A stretch of 6,132 nucleotides of DNA from an uncultured Eubacteriales bacterium (lineage in GTDB: Bacteria > Bacillota_A > Clostridia > Oscillospirales > Oscillospiraceae): NCBI GenBank assembly GCA_949742895.1, contig CATJRT010000105.1, positions 1-6,132 of the forward strand, written 5' to 3'. The notes beneath the pieces are model-generated. The model saw only the letters and a program-made list of their open reading frames with translations. It was not told the DNA's origin and searched no databases. The position numbers and the translations under genes are program-made. Shown here one piece after another: positions 1-5,857 of this stretch (its first letter is position 1; each line of letters begins with the position of its first letter).

Positions 1-660
1 AATGAGGACATCCGCACCTGGTGGAGCGCCGCCTCCGCCGATGAAGGGGAGTGGCTGCGGGTAGACCTGGGCAACCCCCGCGACATCCGGGCCATCCAGG
101 TGAATCTGGCGGACGAGGGCGTGGTGGTGGAATTCCCGGCGGACAGCTACGGCGACGCCCGGAAAACCCGCCACATCGAACTGGAGCCGCAGATCTCCCA
201 CTATACGGTGGAGGTCAGCAATGACGGCGAGGGCTGGCGTGTATTGGAGCAGGTGGAGCGGGAGTGTTCCAACGGCTACTACGAGTACCCGGACGGCGTC
301 ACCGCCCGCTATGTGCGGGTCACCGGGGGAGCACTGCCCTACGGCCAGCCCCTGCGCATTAGCGGCCTGCGGGTGTTCGGCAATGGCGGCGGCGAAAAGC
401 CCACTCCCGCCAAAGCGTCCGCCGTCCGCACGGGCAATCTGGACGCCTGCGTGACGTGGGACCCCATCCCCGGCGCCCAGGGCTGCAATGTGCGGTACGG
501 CATCGCCCCCGACAAGCTGTACCAAAGCTGGCTGGTGTACGATGCGAATGAGATCACCCTGTCCACCCTCATCAAAGGGCAGCGCTATTTTGTCCGGGTG
601 GACAGCTTCAACGAGAACGGGATCACCCCCGGCACAGTGATAGAGATTCAGGAAGTATGA
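1..660 (+). CDS. C-terminal part of a glycoside hydrolase with discoidin and FN3-like modules (5' end outside window)
   Basis: The frame is open from base 1 to TGA at 658-660, giving 219 visible residues; the start and any catalytic domain lie upstream. Residues about 1-128 look like an F5/8 type C (discoidin) carbohydrate-binding module: NEDIRTWWSA, then GEWLRVDLG, a middle stretch with YTVEVSNDGEGW, then ARYVRVTGG and LRISGLRVFG. After a short Gly/Pro/Lys linker, residues about 137-219 resemble a fibronectin type III module (VRYGIAPDKLY, then GQRYFVRVDSFNENG). From memory, this tail architecture is frequent in GH43-type and related hydrolases of gut Firmicutes; that family assignment is inference because no catalytic residues are visible. 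The C-terminus has no LPXTG motif or membrane segment, so the visible tail carries no wall anchor. The next gene starts 16 bases later and its ribosome site overlaps this stop codon, so the genes are probably translationally coupled in one operon. Confidence 0.85.
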   Translation, partial: NEDIRTWWSAASADEGEWLRVDLGNPRDIRAIQVNLADEGVVVEFPADSYGDARKTRHIELEPQISHYTVEVSNDGEGWRVLEQVERECSNGYYEYPDGVTARYVRVTGGALPYGQPLRISGLRVFGNGGGEKPTPAKASAVRTGNLDACVTWDPIPGAQGCNVRYGIAPDKLYQSWLVYDANEITLSTLIKGQRYFVRVDSFNENGITPGTVIEIQEV

Positions 661-676
661 GGAGGCGCAAAAAGCA

Positions 677-1495
677 ATGAAAAAGAAACAGAGGTCTAAA
701 AAGAAAATGATTGGGATTATTTTAGCTGTTATTGCTGCGCTTTTGCTTATTCAGTGGCTTTTCATTGGATGGCAGTTTAGCTTTGGGCCATTCAAGCCCC
801 TGGGATGTGTCCGCTTGTCGGGACTGGCCGGCAATGCGGAGCAGTATGACTTTTCCCACATCGAACCCATGGCGGACAGTCCCTTGCAGGGCAAAACCGT
901 CCTGTTTCTGGGTTCGTCCGTCACCAACGGGGAGGCCGCGCTGAATCAGTCCATCCCGGAGTATTTTGCGGCCCGGATGGGGTGTGAGGTCATCCGGGAA
1001 GCGGTGGACGGCACTACCCTCACCGACAATGGCAAAAGCTCTTATGTCCAGCGGCTGCTGAACAATGTGGGCAAGGCGGAGCCAGTAGACCTGCTGGTCT
1101 GCCAGCTTTCCACCAACGATGCCACCAAAGAACTGCCTCTGGGCGAAATCGCTCAAGGCACGGCCCTGACTGATTTTGACACTGCCACCGTTACCGGCGC
1201 GATGGAGTATATCATCGCCTATGCCAAAGAGACCTGGGGCTGCCCAGTGGTTTTCTATACCAACGCAAAATATGACAGCGATTCCTACGATGCTATGGTA
1301 GTTCGTCTCCATGAGCTGGAGGAAAAGTGGGGACTCGGCGTACTGGATCTCTGGAACGCTGAGGAACTTAATCACGTCACAGAGGCTCAACGGAGCCTTT
1401 ACATGAAGGATGATATCCATCCCGTCAAGGCCGGTTACCGGGACTGGTGGGGGCCGGAGCTGGAGCGCCAGCTTTTGGAATACTTGAGTAAGTAA
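677..1495 (+). CDS. Membrane-anchored SGNH/GDSL-family hydrolase (possible carbohydrate esterase)
   Basis: A 272-residue protein. The N-terminus is Lys/Arg-rich (residues 1-10) followed by a hydrophobic segment at about 11-31, which predicts a membrane anchor or uncleaved signal with the enzyme outside the cell. The SGNH blocks are visible: block I FLGSSVTNG with the likely nucleophile Ser81 (GSS replaces the usual GDS), a block II glycine at Gly112 (VDGTTL), block III STND with Asn147, and block V DDIHP giving the Asp245/His248 pair. The family covers lipases, acetyl-esterases and acetylxylan or rhamnogalacturonan acetylesterases. In this operon, removal of acetyl groups from a glycan is the most sensible role, but the substrate is inference. 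Start choice: AGGAGG at 660-665, 11 bases before ATG 677, overlaps the upstream stop. The first 100 bases are more AT-rich than the rest, as expected of a Lys/Ile-rich anchor. The stop overlaps the first possible ATG of the next gene. Confidence 0.88.
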   Translation: MKKKQRSKKKMIGIILAVIAALLLIQWLFIGWQFSFGPFKPLGCVRLSGLAGNAEQYDFSHIEPMADSPLQGKTVLFLGSSVTNGEAALNQSIPEYFAARMGCEVIREAVDGTTLTDNGKSSYVQRLLNNVGKAEPVDLLVCQLSTNDATKELPLGEIAQGTALTDFDTATVTGAMEYIIAYAKETWGCPVVFYTNAKYDSDSYDAMVVRLHELEEKWGLGVLDLWNAEELNHVTEAQRSLYMKDDIHPVKAGYRDWWGPELERQLLEYLSK

Positions 1496-1496
1496 T

Positions 1497-1503
1497 GGGA
1501 GGA
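1497..1503 (+). promoter_or_regulatory. Ribosome binding site that fixes the start of the TIM-barrel gene
   Basis: GGGAGGA lies 6 bases before ATG 1510, an ideal spacing. The alternative in-frame ATG at 1495 overlaps the previous stop codon, has no Shine-Dalgarno sequence at proper distance, and would place this motif inside the coding region. I therefore start the gene at 1510. Confidence 0.75.
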
Positions 1504-1509
1504 AACGCT

Positions 1510-2358
1510 ATGACCGTCAAAGCCGTCCAGCAGTTCATGCTGGGCTCTGTGATGAACAACGAGGCCCAGGCCAGAGACACCCTGCAAAAGATGAAAGAGG
1601 CCGGATACGGCGGAATCGAGCTGTGCGGCTTCATGATCCACCCCACCGGCTTCCTGGTGCGGATGATGACCCGCGCCGCCGGGATGCCGGTGGGCAGGGG
1701 CGGCAAGCTGGACTGGAAGGGCATCGTGAAGGACTCCGGCCTTTCGGTGGTGAGCCTGCATACCGACCTGGGCAGCATCGAGCGGGACGCCGCCGCCGTG
1801 GCCGCCGAGGCAAAGGAATTCGGCACAAAATACGCTGTCATCACCGGGATGTACCGCTTCCCCTACGGGGAGGAAAAGGCGGTGCGGGAGTTGGCGGCGC
1901 GGCTGAACAAAACCGGCGAAGCGCTGAAAAAAGAGGGAATCGACCTGCTCTACCACAACCACAACTGTGAGCTTCAGCGGGTAAACGGCAGCTTGCGGGG
2001 ATATGACGTCCTGCTGTCCGACACCGACCCCAACTGCGTCAACTTCGAGTTCGACAGCTACTGGTTCGCCGAGGGCGGGGTCGACCCGCTGGGCTGGATG
2101 AAGCGGCTGGGGAATCGGATGAAGCTGTGGCACATCAATGACCGGGGGGCGCGGCTGACCGGCCCGGCCATGACGCCTATCTTGAATACAGACAGCACCG
2201 AGCTGGGCACGGGCAATATGCCGTTAGAAGCGCTGGCGGAGCAGGCCAAGAGCGTGGGCGTCGAGGCTGTGGTGCTGGAGAGCCACCGCAACTGGATCGA
2301 CAAGTCCCCGGTGCGCAGCTTCCAGGTGAGCGCCAGATTTCTGAACGAGCACTTTTGA
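1510..2358 (+). CDS. Xylose isomerase-like TIM-barrel protein (sugar phosphate isomerase/epimerase family)
   Basis: A 282-residue protein of the AP-endonuclease-2/xylose-isomerase-like TIM-barrel superfamily, whose members isomerise or epimerise sugars, keto-sugars or inositol derivatives with a divalent metal. Seen motifs: GYGGIELCG (Glu37) at an early strand, VSLHTD (His84), YHNHNCEL (His149, His151, Glu154), FEFDSYW (Asp182), KLWHINDRG (His208), ELGTGNM (Glu231) and VVLESHR (Glu257). Glu154, Asp182, His208 and Glu257 match the Glu-Asp-His-Glu metal set known from tagatose/psicose epimerases, so the site looks intact. There is no signal peptide, so it is cytoplasmic. Its neighbours suggest it acts on a sugar released by the rhamnosidase or hydrolase, but the substrate cannot be read from sequence. 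Alternatives are an IolE-like dehydratase or a relative of the TIM-barrel subunit of C-glycoside deglycosidases; no partner subunit for the latter lies here. Confidence 0.87.
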   Translation: MTVKAVQQFMLGSVMNNEAQARDTLQKMKEAGYGGIELCGFMIHPTGFLVRMMTRAAGMPVGRGGKLDWKGIVKDSGLSVVSLHTDLGSIERDAAAVAAEAKEFGTKYAVITGMYRFPYGEEKAVRELAARLNKTGEALKKEGIDLLYHNHNCELQRVNGSLRGYDVLLSDTDPNCVNFEFDSYWFAEGGVDPLGWMKRLGNRMKLWHINDRGARLTGPAMTPILNTDSTELGTGNMPLEALAEQAKSVGVEAVVLESHRNWIDKSPVRSFQVSARFLNEHF

Positions 2359-2370
2359 GGAGGGATTCCC

Positions 2371-4557
2371 ATGATGGATTTGAGACAGCATTTTATTACT
2401 GTCGACCGCCCCTTCAAGGAGGGAACGGTGGAGGTATTTGAGCAGGTTATTCCCGCGATGGGGGCAGTCAAAAAAGCCTCCCTCACCATCACCGCCCTGG
2501 GGCTGTATGAGGCGGAACTGGGCGGCAAAAAGGCGGGGGGCCTGCTGTTCACCCCCGGCTACACCTACTACCCCCGCAATCTGCATTATCAGGTCTATGA
2601 TGTCACCGAGCGGGTTGGAGCGGAAACGACTTTGCGGGTGTATCTGGCTCAGGGCTGGTACTGCGGACGGTTCACCTGCGACAACAAGACACAGATTTAC
2701 GGCGAAAAGCCCGCTGTGTCCTGGGTGCTGGAGGTCGAGCTGACCGACGGCACAGTGAAAACCTTTTACTCCAACGACGAGACGGTAAAAGCCGTGTCCA
2801 GCCCCTATGAGTACGCAGGGTTCTACGACGGCGAGGTCTACCATGCCAATGGTGGGCCGGACGATCCCATTCAGCCAATCCCCTACACCGGGGCACTGCC
2901 GGAGGTGCTGGAGGAAAGTGCCATCGGGGTGAAGTTGCAGGAGAAAATGCCCGTTCAAGCCGTGACTCAGAAGGGCGGCGTGACCATCCTGGACTTCGGC
3001 CAGAACTTCGCCGGGGTTGTAGAGCTTGACCCCTCCAAAATGAACGGCGGCACCATCAAACTGCGCCATGGGGAGATTTTGAACCCGGACGGCACACTGT
3101 ATACCACCAACCTGCGGAGGGCCAAGGCGGAAATCGTCTACCACAAGGGCACGTCCAGCAAGAAGTATCGCCCCCGGTTCACCTATATGGGCTTCCGCTA
3201 TGTGGAGCTGTCCGGTACGGAGTACGTCCCCGGTCTGGTGACCGCCTACGCCATCCACAGCGAGATGGAGCGGACGGGCCGCTTCTCCTGCGAAAACGAG
3301 CTGGTGCAGAAGCTCTATGAGAACCAGGTCTGGGGACAGAAGTCCAACTATGTGGAAGTGCCCACCGACTGCCCCCAGCGGGACGAGCGCATGGGCTACA
3401 CCGGGGACGGCCATGTGTTTGCCCTCACCGGGGCGTATAACTTCGACACTGAGTCATTCTGGGCCAAGTTTCTCAAGGACATCCGATACAGCCAGCTGGA
3501 CAACACCGAGGGCTACGTGGCCCCCACCATCCCCGCCCAGGGGCCTGCCGGGGTGGGCTTCCTGTCCATGCTGGGCTGGGGTAACTGCGTCACCATCGTG
3601 CCGGAGATGCTGTATTGGCAGTACGGCACCGACCGTTATCTGCGGGAGCAGTACGACAGCATGAAGGCCTTTGTGGAGTGTGAGATCCGGAAAATGGGGG
3701 ACGCCGACCTGTGGCTGGCCCCCAGTTTGGGGGACTGGCTCACGCTGGGCAGGGATGTGGCCTACATGGCCATGCACAACGGCCCGGTGTCCAACGCCTT
3801 TATCGTCAATGACCTGCGCATCCTGTCCTGGGCGGCGGAGCGGTTCGGTAAGATGGAGGACGCGGCCCGATATACCGCTCAAATGGAGAAAACGAGACAA
3901 GCATATCTGGATGCCTTTGTCAACGAGGATGGCTCCATGAAGGATGACTACCAAGGGGCGTACATCATGGCCTTGCGGTTCGTCATCCCGGCCGGGGAGT
4001 TGTGGGACAAAGCGTTTGCCAAGCTGGTGGAGAAGGTCAAAACCGAGGGGATGCAGACCGGATTTTTCGCCACTGAGCACCTGCTGCCACTGCTGGCCGA
4101 CCATGGGGAGGCAAAGCTTGCCTATGAGCTGCTGCTTAGTGAGGAGTGCCCCGGCTGGCTGTACCAGGTAAAGCGGGGGGCTACCACCATCTGGGAGCGG
4201 TGGGATGCCCTGCGGCCCGACGGCACGGTGAACGAGAGCTCCACCTCCGGCGGGGACGACAACATGGTGTCCTTCAACCACTACGCCTTCGGCAGTGTGG
4301 GTGAGTTCTACTACCGCTATATTCTCGGCATCCAGCCCCTGGAGCCTGGATTTGCGAAGGTGCGCATCCAGCCGTTTATGGACAAGCGGCTGGGCGCGGT
4401 GTCCGGCAGTTTCATGAGCCGTCATGGGGAGATCAGGGTGTCCTGGGATGGGGATGCGGTTGACATCACTACTCCAGTGGAGGCAGAGCTTTATCTTCCG
4501 TGGCGGCCTGTAGAGAATCTTTCATCAGGGAAATACCGCTTTATTGCCAAAAAATAA
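2371..4557 (+). CDS. GH78 alpha-L-rhamnosidase
   Basis: A 728-residue enzyme predicted to release terminal alpha-L-rhamnose by inversion. Domains in order: an N-terminal rhamnosidase beta-domain (about 1-160; ALGLYEAEL near 42 and LAQGWYCGR near 95), a second beta-domain (about 190-300; DFGQNFAG from Asp208, then RFTYMGFRYVEL), an (alpha/alpha)6 catalytic barrel (about 305-640), and a C-terminal beta-domain (about 645-728). The GH78 signature PTDCPQRDER-MGYTGD carries Asp333, the likely general acid Glu339 and Asp346. TTIWERW holds Glu609, the likely general base, 270 residues later, consistent with characterised members. GDW (454-456) and FNHYAFG (635-641) are also family-like. It is shorter than many GH78 enzymes, lacking extra N-terminal modules. 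There is no signal peptide, so it is probably cytoplasmic and acts on imported oligosaccharides or glycosides. AGGAGG at 2358-2363 overlaps the upstream stop and supports ATG 2371; ATG 2374 is the only close alternative. Confidence 0.95.
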   Translation: MMDLRQHFITVDRPFKEGTVEVFEQVIPAMGAVKKASLTITALGLYEAELGGKKAGGLLFTPGYTYYPRNLHYQVYDVTERVGAETTLRVYLAQGWYCGRFTCDNKTQIYGEKPAVSWVLEVELTDGTVKTFYSNDETVKAVSSPYEYAGFYDGEVYHANGGPDDPIQPIPYTGALPEVLEESAIGVKLQEKMPVQAVTQKGGVTILDFGQNFAGVVELDPSKMNGGTIKLRHGEILNPDGTLYTTNLRRAKAEIVYHKGTSSKKYRPRFTYMGFRYVELSGTEYVPGLVTAYAIHSEMERTGRFSCENELVQKLYENQVWGQKSNYVEVPTDCPQRDERMGYTGDGHVFALTGAYNFDTESFWAKFLKDIRYSQLDNTEGYVAPTIPAQGPAGVGFLSMLGWGNCVTIVPEMLYWQYGTDRYLREQYDSMKAFVECEIRKMGDADLWLAPSLGDWLTLGRDVAYMAMHNGPVSNAFIVNDLRILSWAAERFGKMEDAARYTAQMEKTRQAYLDAFVNEDGSMKDDYQGAYIMALRFVIPAGELWDKAFAKLVEKVKTEGMQTGFFATEHLLPLLADHGEAKLAYELLLSEECPGWLYQVKRGATTIWERWDALRPDGTVNESSTSGGDDNMVSFNHYAFGSVGEFYYRYILGIQPLEPGFAKVRIQPFMDKRLGAVSGSFMSRHGEIRVSWDGDAVDITTPVEAELYLPWRPVENLSSGKYRFIAKK

Positions 4558-4561
4558 TTGA

Positions 4562-4888
4562 ACGATCCTATTCAATTCAAACAGCTTGTATGAGACTGGC
4601 GGATTTGATATCCCAACAACTACATTCGCGGACGCTGCGAAATATATCAGCATCCTGTCCCTGGACTTCACGATCTCCAAGGACACCATCACCATTACAG
4701 CCACAAATAAGTCCGCTGTGGTGGGGAATACACAACCGGAGCTGACCTATACCGTCCCCTCCAGCACCGTGGCTGTGCTGATCCGCGAGAATGGCATACA
4801 GGAGGTGGTTAGGAAGTCCGTTGTTGACAGTGGCAGCGGACACCAAACCATTGTCAAGCCGTCTGATAGCACCTTACAACATGATTGA
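4562..4888 (+). pseudogene. Start-less remnant of a domain-repeat surface protein (C-terminal part), probable
   Basis: After an in-frame TGA at 4559-4561, 108 codons stay open to TGA 4886-4888. There is no ATG or GTG near the beginning; the earliest candidate is TTG 4586, with no Shine-Dalgarno sequence ahead of it. The segment ITATNKSAVVG...PELTYTV resembles the MBG-type repeats of bacterial surface proteins (pattern ITA.NKS..YG...P.LTY.V). The following VLIRENGIQEVVRKSVV resembles the short strand-rich segment that often precedes S-layer-homology regions in Oscillospiraceae surface proteins. No complete SLH domain follows. I infer the 3' end of a formerly larger gene, cut off by the rearrangement that placed the rhamnosidase in front of it. 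The alternative is a short hypothetical protein using TTG. Its stop sits 9 bases before a strong terminator, as expected for a genuine gene end. Confidence 0.42.
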
Positions 4889-4897
4889 TCCCACATT

Positions 4898-4930
4898 GGG
4901 CCCTGGGGGCAATGACCCAGGGCCCTTTTT
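4898..4930 (+). terminator. Rho-independent terminator after the carbohydrate operon/remnant
   Basis: A perfect 10-bp GC-rich stem, GGGCCCTGGG (4898-4907) with CCCAGGGCCC (4916-4925), has an 8-base loop and is followed at once by five T residues. It probably ends the transcript coming from the rhamnosidase operon through the remnant. The complementary strand lacks a matching T run, so it should act mainly in the forward direction. Confidence 0.92.
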
Positions 4931-5199
4931 ATGCCAAGTCCGAAACTTGTCGTGATGCACCCTGTCGTGAAGTTGGATCGGTGGCGCGATCCAGCCGTAA
5001 GGCCACGGGTTGAGGTAATGTGCATCTTGCCTTAATTGAGGATGGAGAGATAGAGAACCCCACATCCTCCACCGCTGCCCAACACATTGTGTGTTGTTGA
5101 TCTATTATATTTTATCTGCGGCGAACATAATTCAGCCGCTATCTGTTGATAAAGCTTCAACAGACCGTCTAAACAACCAAATATGTCCTCCCAAAATCG
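4931..5199. other. Non-coding, hairpin-rich interval between two terminators
   Basis: I find no convincing gene here; open frames crossing it lack Shine-Dalgarno support or run through terminators. Potential structures in order: TGTCGTGA twice (4948-4955, 4963-4970); the three-way junction at 4954-5026; GAGGATG/CATCCTC (5038-5044 with 5063-5069); CAACACA/TGTGTTG with a TTG loop (5080-5096); GCGGC-GAA/TTC-GCCGC with one bulge (5118-5139); and GTTGA/TCAAC (5145-5161). An AT-rich patch lies at 5101-5115. The density of exact stems suggests a structured RNA or protein-binding DNA rather than neutral spacer. Confidence 0.6.
4954..5026 (+). ncRNA. Candidate structured RNA: compact three-way junction with GTAA tetraloop
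   Basis: Nested exact pairings are seen. Closing stem GATGCAC (4954-4960) with GTGCATC (5020-5026); continuation CC (4961-4962) with GG (5008-5009); after a TGT bulge, CGTG (4966-4969) with CACG (5004-5007). Inside are a 7-bp hairpin TGGATCG/CGATCCA (4974-4980, 4987-4993) and, directly abutting, GCC-GTAA-GGC (4994-5003), a GNRA-type tetraloop hairpin. Only four bases (4970-4973) are unpaired at the junction. I do not recognise a known riboswitch or ncRNA family in it. No promoter was identified and strand is assumed from the G/T-rich motifs and the forward genes. It could instead act as folded or bound DNA in a mobile element. Confidence 0.4.
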
Positions 5200-5235
5200 G
5201 GGTGCAAGCTGCTTGGCAGTTTGCACCCTTTTTTT
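5200..5235 (+). terminator. Strong Rho-independent terminator without an obvious gene in front
   Basis: GGGTGCAAGCTGC (5200-5212) pairs with GCAGTTTGCACCC (5216-5228): a 13-bp stem including one G-T wobble, with a TTG loop, followed by seven T residues (5229-5235). It lies 270 bases after the previous terminator, with no protein gene between, which implies a short non-coding transcript ending here or a premature stop in the leader of the sigma-like gene. Confidence 0.9.
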
Positions 5236-5281
5236 ATTCGACAGCTTTCGTCACCGTCCGACAAAGCATACTAACGAACGG

Positions 5282-5305
5282 CGACAAAAGGTGTCGAGTT
5301 TTTTT
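5282..5305 (+). terminator. Weak terminator/attenuator-like hairpin in the leader of the sigma-like gene
   Basis: CGACA (5282-5286) pairs with TGTCG (5292-5296) around an AAAGG loop, then AG and seven T residues (5299-5305). The 5-bp stem is short for efficient termination, so this may be a conditional attenuator or pause site. CGACA also occurs at 5239-5243 and 5259-5263. Confidence 0.4.
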
Positions 5306-5321
5306 GCCCCGATGCCGGAGT

Positions 5322-5371
5322 CCTCCGCTTCTGAAATCAAGGTTTTACCCAAATTTCAGAAGATAAGGAGG
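5322..5371 (+). promoter_or_regulatory. Leader hairpin able to mask the Shine-Dalgarno of the sigma-like gene
   Basis: A perfect 10-bp stem, CTTCTGAAAT (5328-5337) with ATTTCAGAAG (5353-5362), has an inner GGT/ACC (5341-5343, 5347-5349) within its loop. It ends two bases before the Shine-Dalgarno AAGGAGGT (5365-5372). Below it, CCTCC (5322-5326) is complementary to GGAGG (5367-5371), so the hairpin can extend across a 1x4 internal loop and occlude the ribosome site. A competing GGA/TCC pairing (5317-5319 with 5324-5326) could release it. Translation control is inference; the complementarity is seen directly. Confidence 0.5.
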
Positions 5372-5379
5372 TCTGCCCC

Positions 5380-5799
5380 ATGGCAGAAGAAAAGAAATAT
5401 TACATACGGGTGCCCGAAGCCCTTGTGGAAGTGTCCAAAGACGTTTACCTCGCCTACCATCAGGAGGAGCGCCGCAGCCGCACTGTAACGGAAAAGGATC
5501 AGCGTAACGGCCTCGCTTTTTACGATGAGTTGGATACTGGGGATCTGACAGGCCAAGAGATGATCCCTGACCGCAATGTTGTGAGTGTAGAAGATATCGC
5601 TATTACCAACGTGATGCTGGACAAACTCCGCCTTTGTCTGCCTCTGTTAAGCAAATCGGATCAGGAACTCATTTATGCGCTTTTTTATTGCGGCTTAAGT
5701 GAGCGGGAATATGCCGAGATCCTCGGCATTTCCCAAAAGGCAGTAAATAAGCGCCGCCATAAGATGCTTTGCAAATTGCGCAAATTGATAAAAATTTAA
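5380..5799 (+). CDS. Sigma-70 region 4-like regulator, mobile-element type
   Basis: A 139-residue protein. Residues 1-60 hold a conserved-looking start (KKYYIRVPEALVEVSKDVYLAYHQEERR) without the sigma region 2 core-binding fold, then an acidic stretch (YDELDTGD) and EDIAITNVMLDKL. Residues about 85-138 form a sigma region 4-type helix-turn-helix: LPLLSKSDQELIYALFYCGLSE, then YAEILGISQKAVNKRR and a basic tail. Small proteins of this form are, from memory, frequent in integrative and conjugative elements of gut Firmicutes, where they are annotated as sigma-70 family factors; whether they are true sigma factors or transcription activators is unclear. Start choice: AAGGAGGT (5365-5372), 7 bases before ATG 5380, is excellent. 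The gene has its own strong terminator, so it is monocistronic or last in its transcript. Codon use is more AT-rich than in the rhamnosidase operon, in line with a separate origin. The leader contains possible regulatory hairpins. Confidence 0.85.
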   Translation: MAEEKKYYIRVPEALVEVSKDVYLAYHQEERRSRTVTEKDQRNGLAFYDELDTGDLTGQEMIPDRNVVSVEDIAITNVMLDKLRLCLPLLSKSDQELIYALFYCGLSEREYAEILGISQKAVNKRRHKMLCKLRKLIKI

Positions 5800-5812
5800 A
5801 ATTTCTGGTTCT

Positions 5813-5855
5813 CAACCCCCTCACGAACTCGGCTTAGTAGTGAGGGGGTTGTTTT
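5813..5855 (+). terminator. Rho-independent terminator of the sigma-like gene
   Basis: CAACCCCCTCAC (5813-5824) pairs perfectly over 12 bp with GTGAGGGGGTTG (5840-5851), followed by TTTT (5852-5855). The 15-base loop contains a further ACT/AGT pairing (5827-5829, 5836-5838). It lies 13 bases after the stop codon. Confidence 0.9.
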
Positions 5856-5857
5856 CT

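Noticed and set aside
1495..1509. Upstream ATG 1495 as start of the TIM-barrel gene
   Set aside because: It overlaps the previous stop and has no ribosome site at the right distance; GGGAGGA at 1497-1503 fits ATG 1510.
722..2133. Reverse-strand open frames opposite the SGNH and TIM-barrel genes
   Set aside because: The forward genes carry clear catalytic motifs and ribosome sites; the reverse frames have neither.
2224..3414. Long reverse-strand open frame of about 396 codons
   Set aside because: It lies antisense to the rhamnosidase, has no family motifs, and arises from the high-GC codon pattern of the real gene.
3454..4425. Reverse-strand open frame of about 323 codons
   Set aside because: Antisense shadow of the rhamnosidase catalytic domain; composition rich in His, Gly, Val and Gln with no domain signature.
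4500..4745. Forward frame overlapping the rhamnosidase end
   Set aside because: Starts inside the rhamnosidase with no ribosome site and gives a low-complexity product; the frame used by the 4562-4888 remnant is more protein-like.
4577..5025. Two reverse-strand open frames opposite the remnant
   Set aside because: No ribosome site; one runs straight through the terminator stem at 4898-4930; no recognisable motifs.
5105..5110. Perfect TATAAT on the reverse strand as a promoter
   Set aside because: No -35-like hexamer lies 16-18 bases upstream on that strand, and no gene or clear terminator follows in that direction; it sits in a simple AT-rich patch.
5091..5488. Forward open frames across the intergenic region before the sigma-like gene
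   Set aside because: They translate the terminator stem and T runs (poly-Phe) and, in one case, overlap the sigma-like gene; no Shine-Dalgarno sequence.
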